Part shown: positions 8,066-14,896 of the stretch, one piece after another
Position numbering within the stretch: the first letter of the stretch is position 1
Layout: each line of letters starts with the position of its first letter
Source: Rhodoferax sp.
Lineage (GTDB): Bacteria > Pseudomonadota > Gammaproteobacteria > Burkholderiales > Burkholderiaceae_C
Direction: 5' to 3'
Length of the DNA stretch: 15,077 nucleotides
Assembly (NCBI GenBank): GCA_021731215.1
Contig: JAKFXU010000304.1
Span: 1 to 15,077 of the forward strand
The notes under the pieces: model-generated
What the model saw: only the letters and a program-made list of their open reading frames with translations
Told to the model about the DNA's origin: nothing
Database searches by the model: none
Made by a program: the position numbers and the translations under genes

Positions 8066-8260
8066 CTACATGATCTTTGACATGAAGCTGGCTACCGCAC
8101 TGAGCAAAATCGTGCTGCTCAGTGGAACAAACCATTCGCGGCCGAACAGCCGAAAGCGCAAGTCACCCGGCAGCTTGCCCAGTCCGATCTTGTGCAGCCA
8201 GGGCGAAAGCCAGCTCAGCAGCAGCAAAGCCAGCAGAATGACGAAGAACCAGCGCAGCAT
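8066..8260 (-). CDS. DUF2905-type small membrane protein
   Basis: Predicted 64-aa inner-membrane protein of unknown function. It begins MLRWFFVILL and has a first membrane helix at about residues 3-22. A short loop carries the recognisable core GLGKLPGDLRF, and a second hydrophobic segment lies at about 45-60. Length and core match the DUF2905 family (about 65-75 aa). The frame extends 22 codons further upstream, but that part is Arg/Gly-rich and overlaps the preceding gene, so ATG 8260 is preferred. It starts 2 nt after the stop of the methyltransferase gene, with no clear ribosome binding site of its own, which suggests translational coupling. Confidence 0.82.
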   Translation of the reverse strand: MLRWFFVILLALLLLSWLSPWLHKIGLGKLPGDLRFRLFGREWFVPLSSTILLSAVASFMSKIM

Positions 8261-8262
8261 GG

Positions 8263-9468
8263 CTACAGCGTGTGCGTGCGGTCGCCCTGCGAGAAGCCCA
8301 CGGCCTGCCACGGCTCGCCCGGGCACAGCCCGATGACCTTGAACAGCTCCCCCATTTCATGCTCCATGATCAGCTTTTGCGCCGCCACCCGTTCCGGCAA
8401 GGAGGCGGTCTCGAGCCGCTCCAGCAGGCCGCAATTGATCAGAAAGCGGGCTTGGCTGCAGTAACCCAGCACACCGAGCCCGGCCTCCTGCGCGGCCAGC
8501 GCAATGCCGGTGAAATTGACGTGGGCGGTGATGTCTTTGCGCCCCAGATCGGCCAGCGCATCGGTGTCCGACCGATGCGCCTGGTGACACATCACCGTAC
8601 CCATGTGGCGCTGGACGTGATAGTACTCATGCTCGGGAAAGCCATAGTCAACAAAAAAGGCCGCCCCTGCTGTGAGCTTGTCGGCCAGCGTGCGGATGAA
8701 CGATTCAGCCTGGAGGTGGATTTCCGTCAGGTAGTCGTGGGCGCCGTCAATGCTCACCGGCGGGCGCAGATCAGTGCGGCGGTCTTGCCAGACGAAGGCC
8801 TTGCCGGGGGCCACGGGCATAGCTTCAGGCGCAGCTCGGCGTTCTCCCTCGCCGACTGGTGGGAGAGGGTCGGCGTGAGCGCCATGACCGGGCGCCACGC
8901 CGCGCTCGTACCAGACGCCGCTACAGCGGGCCAGCAACTTGACCGGCATGGCGTCAAGCACCTCGTTGCCGATCACCACCCCCTGCATGGTCTGGGGCAA
9001 CTCACTGACCCAGCGCACGGTATCGGTGTATTCTTGCAGGCGTTGCTGCTGACGCACGCGCAGGCTGCCCGACAAGTCAACAATGGTGTAGCGCCGCAAG
9101 GGCTGACCGAGCGCCGCCAGGGTTTCGAGTAACTGCAATGCCAAGGCACCAGAACCGGCGCCAAACTCCCAGACCTCGTGCGTACCGGTCTGCTGCAGGG
9201 CCTGCGCCACCTGGGTCGCCAGTGTCTGGCCAAACAGGCTTGTCATTTCCGGGGCGGTGACGAAATCGCTGCCCGCCACCGTCTCGCCGCCCTCCACCGC
9301 ATACGGCAGCGGGCCGAATTTGCGGCTGTCATTGGCGTAATAGCCCAGGCCCGGCGTGTACAGCGCCAGCGCCATGAACTCGTCAAAACCGATCCAGCCG
9401 TCGGCGGTGGCAATCGCCTTGGCAATGTGCTCGCCCAGGACGCTCGTTAAACTGTGGGGTGTTGTCAT
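8263..9468 (-). CDS. MidA/NDUFAF7-type SAM-dependent methyltransferase
   Basis: Predicted 401-aa cytosolic class I methyltransferase of the MidA (DUF185) family. The mitochondrial homologue NDUFAF7 dimethylates an arginine of complex I; the bacterial substrate is not established here. Visible motifs are FDEFMALALYTPGLGYY (residues 28-44), FVTAPEMTSLFG (69-80), the SAM-binding EFGAGSGALA (101-110), VIGNEVLDAMPV and FFVDYGFPEHEYYH. Residues 196-210 are encoded by a palindromic repeat-like segment that looks inserted in frame. ATG 9468 is chosen because MTTPHSLTSVL fits the family start; a TTG at 9489 in the same frame overlaps the divergent gene. The divergent gap to the SDR gene is only 20 bp. 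It leads a minus-strand group with the DUF2905-type gene. Confidence 0.9.
   Translation of the reverse strand: MTTPHSLTSVLGEHIAKAIATADGWIGFDEFMALALYTPGLGYYANDSRKFGPLPYAVEGGETVAGSDFVTAPEMTSLFGQTLATQVAQALQQTGTHEVWEFGAGSGALALQLLETLAALGQPLRRYTIVDLSGSLRVRQQQRLQEYTDTVRWVSELPQTMQGVVIGNEVLDAMPVKLLARCSGVWYERGVAPGHGAHADPLPPVGEGERRAAPEAMPVAPGKAFVWQDRRTDLRPPVSIDGAHDYLTEIHLQAESFIRTLADKLTAGAAFFVDYGFPEHEYYHVQRHMGTVMCHQAHRSDTDALADLGRKDITAHVNFTGIALAAQEAGLGVLGYCSQARFLINCGLLERLETASLPERVAAQKLIMEHEMGELFKVIGLCPGEPWQAVGFSQGDRTHTL
8841..8884. repeat. Palindromic CCCTCTCCC-type interspersed repeat inside the methyltransferase gene
   Basis: On the minus strand this segment reads as a CTCACGCCGACCCTCTCCC start, a short loop, then GTCGGCGAGGGAGAAC. 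CGCCGA pairs with TCGGCG, and alternatively CCCTC pairs with GAGGG. The pattern resembles the CTCACCC...CCCTCTCCC...GGGAGAGGG repeat found scattered in many proteobacterial genomes (recalled, not searched). It is translated as the low-complexity loop PLPPVGEGER. Boundaries are approximate. Confidence 0.5.
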
Positions 9469-9488
9469 AACGCCCGAATTGTCCCCCA

Positions 9489-10283
9489 ATGTCCGCCCCC
9501 GCTCCTGCCCGCACGGTTCTGGTCACAGGCGCCGCTAAACGGCTGGGGCGTGAGATCGCGCTGGCGCTGGCCAAGGACGGCTGGCAGGTGGCGGTGCATT
9601 ACCGCGATTCACTCGAGGAAGCGACAAAAACAGCAACTGACTGCGCAAGACTGGCTGGGGTTAGCGCCTTATTTCGCGCCAATTTGGCGAACGAAACCGC
9701 CGTGCGCAACCTGCTGCCCACGGTCATCAGCCACTTTGGTCAGGTCCACGCCGTGGTCAACAGCGCCAGCACGTTTGAGCACGACACGCCCGCCTCCTTC
9801 AGCTTTGCCGCCATGGAAAAACACATGTGCAGCAACACCGGCGCCGCCGTGCTGCTGGCGCAGGCCCTGCACACCCATCTGCGGACCCGCACGGGCGGTG
9901 CCGATGCGGCGCAGGCCACGCCAAAGGGCGTGGTGGTCAACCTGCTGGACCAGAAATTGTGGAACCAGAACCCCGATTTTTTCAGCTACACCCTGTCCAA
10001 AGCGGCATTGGAAGCAGCCACCACCATGCTGGCGATGGGCTTGAGCCCGCAACTGCGCGTGGTCGGCGTGGCGCCCGGCCTGACGCTGACCAGCCACCTG
10101 CTGACGCAGGAGAAATTTGAAGCGCTGCACCGCCTCTCGCCGCTGGGGCGCTCCTCGACGCCGGCCGATGTGGCTGCCACGGTGAAGTTTGCCATTGACA
10201 ACCAGTCCATCACCGGCACCACGCTGCTGGTCGATGGCGGCCAGCACCTGATGAAGTTCGAGCGCGATTTTTCCTGGCTGTGA
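9489..10283 (+). CDS. SDR oxidoreductase, pteridine reductase/FolM-like
   Basis: Predicted 264-aa cytosolic NADPH-dependent short-chain dehydrogenase. The cofactor motif VTGAAKRLGREIA (residues 12-24) has the TGxxxRLG form typical of pteridine reductases (PTR1, FolM) in place of the classical TGxxxGxG. It also has VHYRDS after strand 2, NSAS where most SDRs have NNAG, the catalytic pair Tyr167/Lys171 in YTLSK, and GVAPGLTL. The neighbour folB, 31 bp downstream on the same strand, supports a role in dihydropterin or tetrahydromonapterin reduction; this is an inference. ATG 9489 gives a short N-terminal extension before the first beta strand; no clear ribosome binding site is visible. It diverges from the methyltransferase with a 20-bp gap. 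Another SDR substrate cannot be excluded. Confidence 0.85.
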   Translation: MSAPAPARTVLVTGAAKRLGREIALALAKDGWQVAVHYRDSLEEATKTATDCARLAGVSALFRANLANETAVRNLLPTVISHFGQVHAVVNSASTFEHDTPASFSFAAMEKHMCSNTGAAVLLAQALHTHLRTRTGGADAAQATPKGVVVNLLDQKLWNQNPDFFSYTLSKAALEAATTMLAMGLSPQLRVVGVAPGLTLTSHLLTQEKFEALHRLSPLGRSSTPADVAATVKFAIDNQSITGTTLLVDGGQHLMKFERDFSWL

Positions 10284-10314
10284 TGCGCTGCAACCAAGCC
10301 CCCCCCTATTTACG

Positions 10315-10695
10315 ATGCCCACCTTGCCCCACACCCTTGGTCACCAGACCCTCACCCTGACCGGTTTGCGCTTTGACGCCAATCTGGGTATTCTGGAGCT
10401 GGAGAAAGCCGCGCCGCAACCGATTCAGGTCGACGCCGAACTGAGCCTGGGCCGACAGCCGCTGCTACCGCATGACGACGACATCAACCACGTGCTGGAC
10501 TACCGCCGGGTGCGCGTCATCATCATCGACGAGTGCACCGCCGAGCACGTCAACCTGCTGGAGACCCTGATTGGCAAGCTGGCCAACCGGCTGATGCAAC
10601 TGCCTGGCGTGCTGGGCGTGCGGGTGAAGATCACCAAGCTGGAGATATTTGACGATTGCGAGGTGGCGATTCGGATGGAGGCGGGGCAGTGGTGA
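10315..10695 (+). CDS. folB: Dihydroneopterin aldolase family protein (FolB)
   Basis: Predicted 126-aa cytosolic enzyme that cleaves dihydroneopterin to 6-hydroxymethyl-dihydropterin and glycolaldehyde in folate synthesis. Family features are LTLTGLRFDANLGILELEK at the N-terminus, an LDYRRV segment holding the conserved Tyr, HVNLLETLIGKLANRL (the VE-x-LA helix) and VRVKITKLEIFDDCE near the C-terminus, where KITK aligns with the catalytic Lys of the LSKPGA motif. The usual Pro-Gly after that Lys is replaced by Leu-Glu, so this is a divergent member; epimerase (FolX-like) activity is an alternative. It lies just downstream of the pteridine-reductase-like SDR, probably in the same transcript. 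A run of T follows the stop at 10698-10706, but no strong hairpin precedes it. Confidence 0.78.
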   Translation: MPTLPHTLGHQTLTLTGLRFDANLGILELEKAAPQPIQVDAELSLGRQPLLPHDDDINHVLDYRRVRVIIIDECTAEHVNLLETLIGKLANRLMQLPGVLGVRVKITKLEIFDDCEVAIRMEAGQW

Positions 10696-10718
10696 GGTTT
10701 TTTTTTGTTGGCCCCACT

Positions 10719-10790
10719 TGTTGCCGTCAACCCAAAACTGAGCCACTTATAGAGGTTGTGCCGCCTCAAAACTGAGTCAGGTGTTTCACC
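10719..10790 (+). mobile_element. Relic terminus of an IS21-family element
   Basis: The stretch starts TGTTGCCGTCAACCC and continues into AAAACTGAGCCAC, then carries a second copy of CAAAACTGAG (10733-10742 and 10767-10776, 34 bp apart). IS21-type elements typically begin with TGT and hold two or three copies of an AAAACTGACCCAC-like repeat at each end, which is what I compare this with from memory. No IstA or IstB reading frame and no opposite end are visible, so it would be a solo decayed end. The right boundary is approximate. Confidence 0.5.
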
Positions 10791-10804
10791 AGGCCTGCCC
10801 GTTT

Positions 10805-10840
10805 TCCCTCTCCCCAATCTGTGCTCGGGCCAGGGGAGCG
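10805..10840. repeat. Inverted repeat upstream of ttcA
   Basis: CTCCCC at 10810-10815 pairs with GGGGAG at 10833-10838 around a 17-nt loop. The left arm belongs to CCCTCTCCCC, sharing CCCTCTCCC with the repeat inside the methyltransferase gene. It may be a degenerate copy of the same repeat family or a weak hairpin. There is no T-run after it, so it is not a standard terminator. Confidence 0.35.
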
Positions 10841-10842
10841 AG

Positions 10843-10872
10843 TTGAGTCGCGACCCGACTTTCAGGTTAAGA
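10843..10872 (+). promoter_or_regulatory. Possible sigma-70 promoter of ttcA
   Basis: TTGAGT (10843-10848) and TTAAGA (10867-10872) are separated by 18 bp and lie 54 bp before the ttcA start. Both boxes are imperfect. It is the best match in the gap and is plausible because the IS-like relic separates ttcA from folB. Confidence 0.25.
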
Positions 10873-10913
10873 GAAAATCCCTCCTTGTAAGCCATTGCGG
10901 CAACTGGAAACAA

Positions 10914-10918
10914 AAGGA
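10914..10918 (+). promoter_or_regulatory. Ribosome binding site of ttcA
   Basis: AAGGA with 7 nt to ATG 10926. It decides between this start and the open frame that extends upstream to 10821 through the inverted-repeat region. Confidence 0.65.
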
Positions 10919-10925
10919 ACCCAAC

Positions 10926-11855
10926 ATGAGCGCCGTCTGGATAGACAAGGAAATCGATACACCCGCGCAAGAGCGGGTGAAAGAGCCCAAGATCGGGCGC
11001 GAAACGCACAAGCTGGAAAAGCGCCTGTGCCGCCAGGTCGGCCAGGCCATCATCGACTTCAACATGATCGAGGAAGGCGACCGCGTGATGGTCTGCGTCT
11101 CCGGTGGCAAGGATAGTTTTGGTCTGCTCGACATTTTGCTCAAACTGCAGTCCCGCGCGCCGGTCAAGTTCGAGCTGGTGGCGGTCAACCTGGACCAGAA
11201 GCAGCCCGGCTTCCCGGACCACATCCTGCCCGAGTACCTGAAGCAACTGGGCGTGCCCTTTCACATCGAAACGCAGGACACCTACAGCATCGTGAAAAAA
11301 GTGGTGCCCGAGGGCAAGACCATGTGCAGCCTGTGCAGCCGGCTGCGCCGCGGCATTCTGTACCGGGTGGCCGACGAGCTCAAGATCACCAAGATCGCGC
11401 TGGGGCACCACCGCGACGACATGCTGCAAACCTTTTTCCTGAACATGTTTTTTGGCGGCAAGCTCAAGGGCATGCCACCCAAGCTGGTCAGCGACGACGG
11501 CGGCCACATCGTGATCCGCCCGCTGGCCAACGTGGCCGAGAAAGACCTGGTGCGCTGGGCCGCGCACCGCCAGTTCCCCATCATTCCCTGCTCGCTGTGC
11601 GGCAGCCAGGAAAACCTGCAGCGCCAGCAAATTGGCAACATGCTGCGCGATTGGGAGAAAAAGCACCCCGGCCGCATCGAGAGCATGTTCACCGCGCTGC
11701 AAAACGTGGTGCCCTCGCACCTGATGGACCGCAAGCGCCACAACTTCACCGACATCAAGACCACGGGCGTGCCCAACCCCGAGGGCGACAAGATGTTTGA
11801 CGCGGAAGAATTTGCGCGACCGTCCCTGCCCGCGCTGCAGATGGTGCAAATTTAA
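10926..11855 (+). CDS. ttcA: tRNA 2-thiocytidine(32) synthetase TtcA
   Basis: Predicted 309-aa cytosolic iron-sulfur enzyme that thiolates C32 of certain tRNA anticodon loops using ATP and a persulfide donor. The N-type ATP pyrophosphatase PP-loop is SGGKDS at residues 59-64. The conserved cysteines are Cys134 and Cys137 (CSLC) and Cys222/Cys225 (CSLC before GSQENLQRQ), the expected cluster and catalytic set. [14 protein letters not shown] is also diagnostic. Length matches E. coli TtcA (311 aa). ATG 10926 is supported by AAGGA; the upstream extension has no family similarity and passes through the inverted-repeat region. The histidine phosphatase gene follows after 24 bp on the same strand, so the two may form a transcript. 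Confidence 0.96.
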   Translation: MSAVWIDKEIDTPAQERVKEPKIGRETHKLEKRLCRQVGQAIIDFNMIEEGDRVMVCVSGGKDSFGLLDILLKLQSRAPVKFELVAVNLDQKQPGFPDHILPEYLKQLGVPFHIETQDTYSIVKKVVPEGKTMCSLCSRLRRGILYRVADELKITKIALGHHRDDMLQTFFLNMFFGGKLKGMPPKLVSDDGGHIVIRPLANVAEKDLVRWAAHRQFPIIPCSLCGSQENLQRQQIGNMLRDWEKKHPGRIESMFTALQNVVPSHLMDRKRHNFTDIKTTGVPNPEGDKMFDAEEFARPSLPALQMVQI

Positions 11856-11879
11856 GCCCCTGATAGCCGCCTTACAAGC

Positions 11880-12518
11880 ATGCAAGCCACCCGCATCATT
11901 GCCATCCGCCACGGGGAAACCGCCTGGAACGTAGCCACCCGGCTGCAGGGCCATCTGGACATCGAACTCAACCCAACCGGTCGCGAGCAGGCACGGCGCC
12001 TGGGGCTGGCCCTGGCGCAGGAATCCATCAGCGCGATTTACTCCAGCGATTTACTGCGCGCCTGGGAAACCGCGCGCGCCATCGCCGACGCCACCGGGCA
12101 GCCCCTGACACCCCATCAGGGCCTGCGTGAGCGCGGCTTTGGCGTCTTCCAGGGCATGACCTACGCCGAGATCGAAGCCACCTGGCCCGAGCAATCGCGC
12201 CACTGGCGCCAGCGCACCCCCCACTGGGCACCCGACGGCGGTGAATCGCTGCTGGCGGTGCGCCAACGCATCTACAACACGGCCAACGAATTGGCCGCAC
12301 GCCACATCGGGCAGCAAATCGTGCTGGTGGCCCACGGTGGCGTGCTTGACGCCCTGTACCGCGCCGCCACCGGACAGGAAGTGCAGGCGCCGCGCACCTG
12401 GCATCTGGGCAACGCCGCCATCAACCGCCTGCTCTGGACGCCCGAAGGCATGGCGCTGGTGGGCTGGGCCGATACCCGCCACCTGGAAGACGGAACGCTC
12501 GATGAAGTCACCGCCTGA
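11880..12518 (+). CDS. Histidine phosphatase superfamily protein (GpmB/CobC-like)
   Basis: Predicted 212-aa cytosolic phosphatase. The catalytic RHGET motif has the phospho-accepting His at residue 11, and the second conserved His is at 152 in LVAHGG. LNPTGREQA, IYSSDLLRAWETA and LRERGFGVFQG complete the branch-1 pattern, and Glu in LRER is the likely proton donor. Annotation as phosphoglycerate mutase is common for such proteins, but small acid-soluble phosphates, nucleotides or alpha-ribazole phosphate are equally possible; nothing nearby (no cobalamin genes) settles it. It lies 24 bp after ttcA and converges with the CDF gene, 67 bp away. No transmembrane or signal segment is present. Confidence 0.88.
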   Translation: MQATRIIAIRHGETAWNVATRLQGHLDIELNPTGREQARRLGLALAQESISAIYSSDLLRAWETARAIADATGQPLTPHQGLRERGFGVFQGMTYAEIEATWPEQSRHWRQRTPHWAPDGGESLLAVRQRIYNTANELAARHIGQQIVLVAHGGVLDALYRAATGQEVQAPRTWHLGNAAINRLLWTPEGMALVGWADTRHLEDGTLDEVTA

Positions 12519-12525
12519 AAACCTG

Positions 12526-12576
12526 ATGGGTCAGAGCGTGACGGCAATCGACACGCCGGCACTGGTGATTGAACTC
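12526..12576 (+). pseudogene. Possible N-terminal remnant of a DSD1-type PLP aldolase/racemase
   Basis: ATG 12526 opens MGQSVTAIDTPALVIEL, which resembles the first residues of D-threonine aldolase/DSD1-type enzymes, where a DTPALVVDLDA stretch is typical. After ELG the similarity is lost, and the frame ends at 12639 inside the antisense of the CDF gene. Only about ten residues carry the match, so this could be chance. If real, the rest of the gene has been deleted and replaced by the end of the CDF gene. Confidence 0.3.
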
Positions 12577-12585
12577 GGCGCAGGT

Positions 12586-13506
12586 TCAGAGCAAATCCCG
12601 GGCGTCGTCAAAATGCGCTTCCACGTCGCTGGGCAATAACTGGATGGTGGCGCGCAGCCCCGGCACCGCGCTCATCAGCGCCTGCTCGACGCTGGTGCGC
12701 AGCGCAGCGGCGCGCCCCAGCGACCAGCTCGCCGGCATGTGCATGTGCAAGTCCACAAAACGGCGCTGACCGGAGCGGCGTGTCGTCATGTGGTCAAAAC
12801 GGATGGTGCGGTGGTCAAAATCGGCCAGCGTTTTTTCGATCTCGCGCAGCACCTCGGGCTCCAGCGCCTCATCCATCAAGCCTTGCGACGAGCGCCACAT
12901 CAGGCGCACGCCCTCCTTGAAAATGTTCAGCGCCACCCCGATCGCCACCACCGGGTCGAGCCAGAGCCAGTCCGTCAGGGCCACGGCGCCAATACCCACC
13001 ACCACGCCCACCGTGGTCCAGACATCGGTCACCAGGTGCCTGGCATCGGCCTCCAGCGCGATCGAGCGATGCTCTTTGGCCGAGCGAAACATGATCCAGG
13101 CCAGCAAGCCGTTCAACACCGAACTCAGCACCGACAGGGCCAGCCCCCAGCCCAGCGCCTGAATCGGCTGCGGATCAAACAGCCGATGGCCGGCGACCCA
13201 GACAATGCCGATGGCCGCGGCAATGATCAAAATGCCTTCAAAACCGGAAGAAAAATACTCGGCCTTGTGGTGCCCGTAAGGGTGGTCCTGGTCCGCCGGT
13301 CGGGCCGCGATGGTGACCATCATCAGCGCGAAAATGGCGCTCGCCAGATTGACCAGCGACTCCATGGCGTCAGCCAGCAATCCGACCGAATCGGTGATGT
13401 ACCAGGCCAGCGTTTTCAGCGCGATGGTGATGACCGCCACCGCCACCGAGGCCCACAGCAGGGTGCGCGGCGACGGCAGGCGAAAGTCGGCAGCAAAAGG
13501 GTTCAT
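12586..13506 (-). CDS. Cation diffusion facilitator (CDF) metal efflux protein
   Basis: Predicted 306-aa inner-membrane proton/divalent-metal antiporter. About six hydrophobic segments are visible (roughly 15-37, 41-67, 88-107, 117-140, 162-183 and 183-197), followed by a cytoplasmic alpha-beta domain with metal-handling His/Asp residues (FDHMTTRR, VDLHMHM). The TM2 motif is E49-S-L-V-N53 where FieF/YiiP has DxxxD, while TM5 keeps H157-x3-D161. DHPYGHHKAEYFS (74-86) is the conserved TM2-TM3 loop. The metal (Zn, Fe, Mn, Co) cannot be assigned from sequence. It starts 5 nt after the stop of tyrS on the same strand, so it is probably co-transcribed and translationally coupled. It converges with the histidine phosphatase gene. 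Confidence 0.92.
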   Translation of the reverse strand: MNPFAADFRLPSPRTLLWASVAVAVITIALKTLAWYITDSVGLLADAMESLVNLASAIFALMMVTIAARPADQDHPYGHHKAEYFSSGFEGILIIAAAIGIVWVAGHRLFDPQPIQALGWGLALSVLSSVLNGLLAWIMFRSAKEHRSIALEADARHLVTDVWTTVGVVVGIGAVALTDWLWLDPVVAIGVALNIFKEGVRLMWRSSQGLMDEALEPEVLREIEKTLADFDHRTIRFDHMTTRRSGQRRFVDLHMHMPASWSLGRAAALRTSVEQALMSAVPGLRATIQLLPSDVEAHFDDARDLL

Positions 13507-13511
13507 CCCGC

Positions 13512-14756
13512 TTAGCCCAGCGTCACGCGCGCGAACTTGCGCTTGCCCACCTGCAGCACGTAAACGCCGGCTCCGAGCTTGAGCCCCTTGTCGCTCACCA
13601 CGCTGGAATCGACGCGCACGCCGCCACCGTCGATCAGGCGGTTGCCCTCACCGGTGGACGCGGCCAGATTGGCCATTTTGAGCAGGGCGCCGATACCCAG
13701 CGGGCTGGCGCCCTGGCCCAAGGGCAAGGACAACTCCGGGATGTCGTCGGGCACACCGCCCTGGCTGCGCTTGATGAAATCCTGCTCGGCCGCCGCGGCG
13801 GCGGCACTGGAATGAAAACGGGCCGTGATCTCCTTGGCCAGCGCCACCTTGGCGTCCTTCGGGTTGCGTCCGGCGTCCACTTCGGCCCGCAAGCCGGCAA
13901 TCTCGGCCTCGCTCTTGAAGCTCAGCAGCGTGTACCAGCGCCACATCAGCAGGTCCGAAATGCTGAGCACCTTGGCAAACATGGTGTTGGCATCTTCCGC
14001 GATGCCGATGTAGTTGTTCTTGCTCTTGGACATTTTCTCGACCCCGTCGAGCCCTTCGAGCAGCGGCATGGTCAGGATGCATTGCGGCTCCTGAGCGTAT
14101 TCAGCCTGCAAGTGGCGCCCCATCAACAAGTTGAATTTCTGGTCGGTGCCGCCCAGTTCCAGGTCGCTCCTGAGCGCCACGCTGTCGTAGCCCTGCATCA
14201 GCGGATACAAAAACTCATGCACGCTGATCGGCGCGCCGGACCTGAAGCGGTCATGGAAGTCGTTGCGCTCCATCATGCGCGCCACCGTGTACTTGGCCGC
14301 CAGTTCAATCATGCCGCGCGAACCCAGGGCGTCGCCCCATTCGCTGTTGTAGCGAATCTCGGTTCTGGACGGATCAAGCACCATCGAGGCCTGCCGGTAA
14401 TAGGTCTGGGCGTTGGCTTCGATCTGCTCGCGGGTCAGCGGCGGTCGCGTCGAATTGCGCCCGGACGGGTCGCCGATCAAGGTGGTGAAGTCGCCGATCA
14501 GGAAGATCACCGTGTGCCCGAGATCCTGCAACTGGCGCATCTTGTTGAGCACCACGGTGTGGCCGATATGGATGTCGGGCGCGGTCGGGTCCAGCCCCAG
14601 CTTGATGCGCAGCGGCTTATCCGTGGCCTCGGAGCGGGCCAACTTTCTGACCCAATCGTCTTGCGGAATCAGCTCCTCGCAGCCGCGCAAAGTCACCGCC
14701 AGCGCCTCGCGGACACGGTCTGTTACATCAAATTTGGGAGCCGGAGCTTGATTCAT
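13512..14756 (-). CDS. tyrS: Tyrosyl-tRNA synthetase
   Basis: Predicted 414-aa cytosolic class I aminoacyl-tRNA synthetase that charges tRNA-Tyr. The ATP-binding HIGH motif is at residues 63-66 in LGLDPTAPDIHIGHT, and KMSKS is at 241-245. LIGDPSGRN and ELGGTDQKFN (tyrosine/tRNA binding) are also seen. The C-terminal S4-like RNA-binding domain runs from about residue 350 (NRLIDGGGVRVD to the end). Length and motifs fit the TyrZ-like bacterial subgroup common in proteobacteria. An alanine-rich run (SSAAAAAAAEQD, near residue 320) sits in the linker before the S4 domain. ATG 14756 is preferred; an in-frame TTG at 14789 would add 11 residues. The ribosome binding site is weak. It heads an operon with the CDF gene and diverges from the M23-like gene. 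Confidence 0.97.
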   Translation of the reverse strand: MNQAPAPKFDVTDRVREALAVTLRGCEELIPQDDWVRKLARSEATDKPLRIKLGLDPTAPDIHIGHTVVLNKMRQLQDLGHTVIFLIGDFTTLIGDPSGRNSTRPPLTREQIEANAQTYYRQASMVLDPSRTEIRYNSEWGDALGSRGMIELAAKYTVARMMERNDFHDRFRSGAPISVHEFLYPLMQGYDSVALRSDLELGGTDQKFNLLMGRHLQAEYAQEPQCILTMPLLEGLDGVEKMSKSKNNYIGIAEDANTMFAKVLSISDLLMWRWYTLLSFKSEAEIAGLRAEVDAGRNPKDAKVALAKEITARFHSSAAAAAAEQDFIKRSQGGVPDDIPELSLPLGQGASPLGIGALLKMANLAASTGEGNRLIDGGGVRVDSSVVSDKGLKLGAGVYVLQVGKRKFARVTLG

Positions 14757-14792
14757 AAGGGTTTTTCTCGATGCGACGGAGGCGGGCAAAGT

Positions 14793-14798
14793 TATACT
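14793..14798 (+). promoter_or_regulatory. Possible -10 box in the tyrS / M23-like divergent gap
   Basis: TATACT lies in the 140-bp gap (14757-14896) between the divergent genes, and the opposite strand of the same place reads TATAAC. No good -35 box was found at 16-18 bp on either strand, so only the -10 similarity supports it. Confidence 0.2.
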
Positions 14799-14896
14799 GC
14801 GGGCCTGCTCAAGTGCTTGATTTTAATTCGCCACGCTTGCGTCCTTCTTTGTCTGTTCGGTTGCACACAAACCAACTCTTGTCTGGAACACCTCTT

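Noticed and set aside
8272..9132. A 286-codon plus-strand frame opposite the methyltransferase
   Set aside because: Antisense shadow; the minus-strand protein has clear SAM-binding motifs.
10693..10720. Possible rho-independent terminator after folB (run of nine T)
   Set aside because: The T-run is present, but no stable GC-rich hairpin ends just before it. GGGGC and GCCCC flank the T-run and do not precede it.
10500..11954. A 484-codon minus-strand frame opposite ttcA and the folB end
   Set aside because: It runs through the relic IS end and two real genes, is rich in His/Gln/Val and has no family resemblance.
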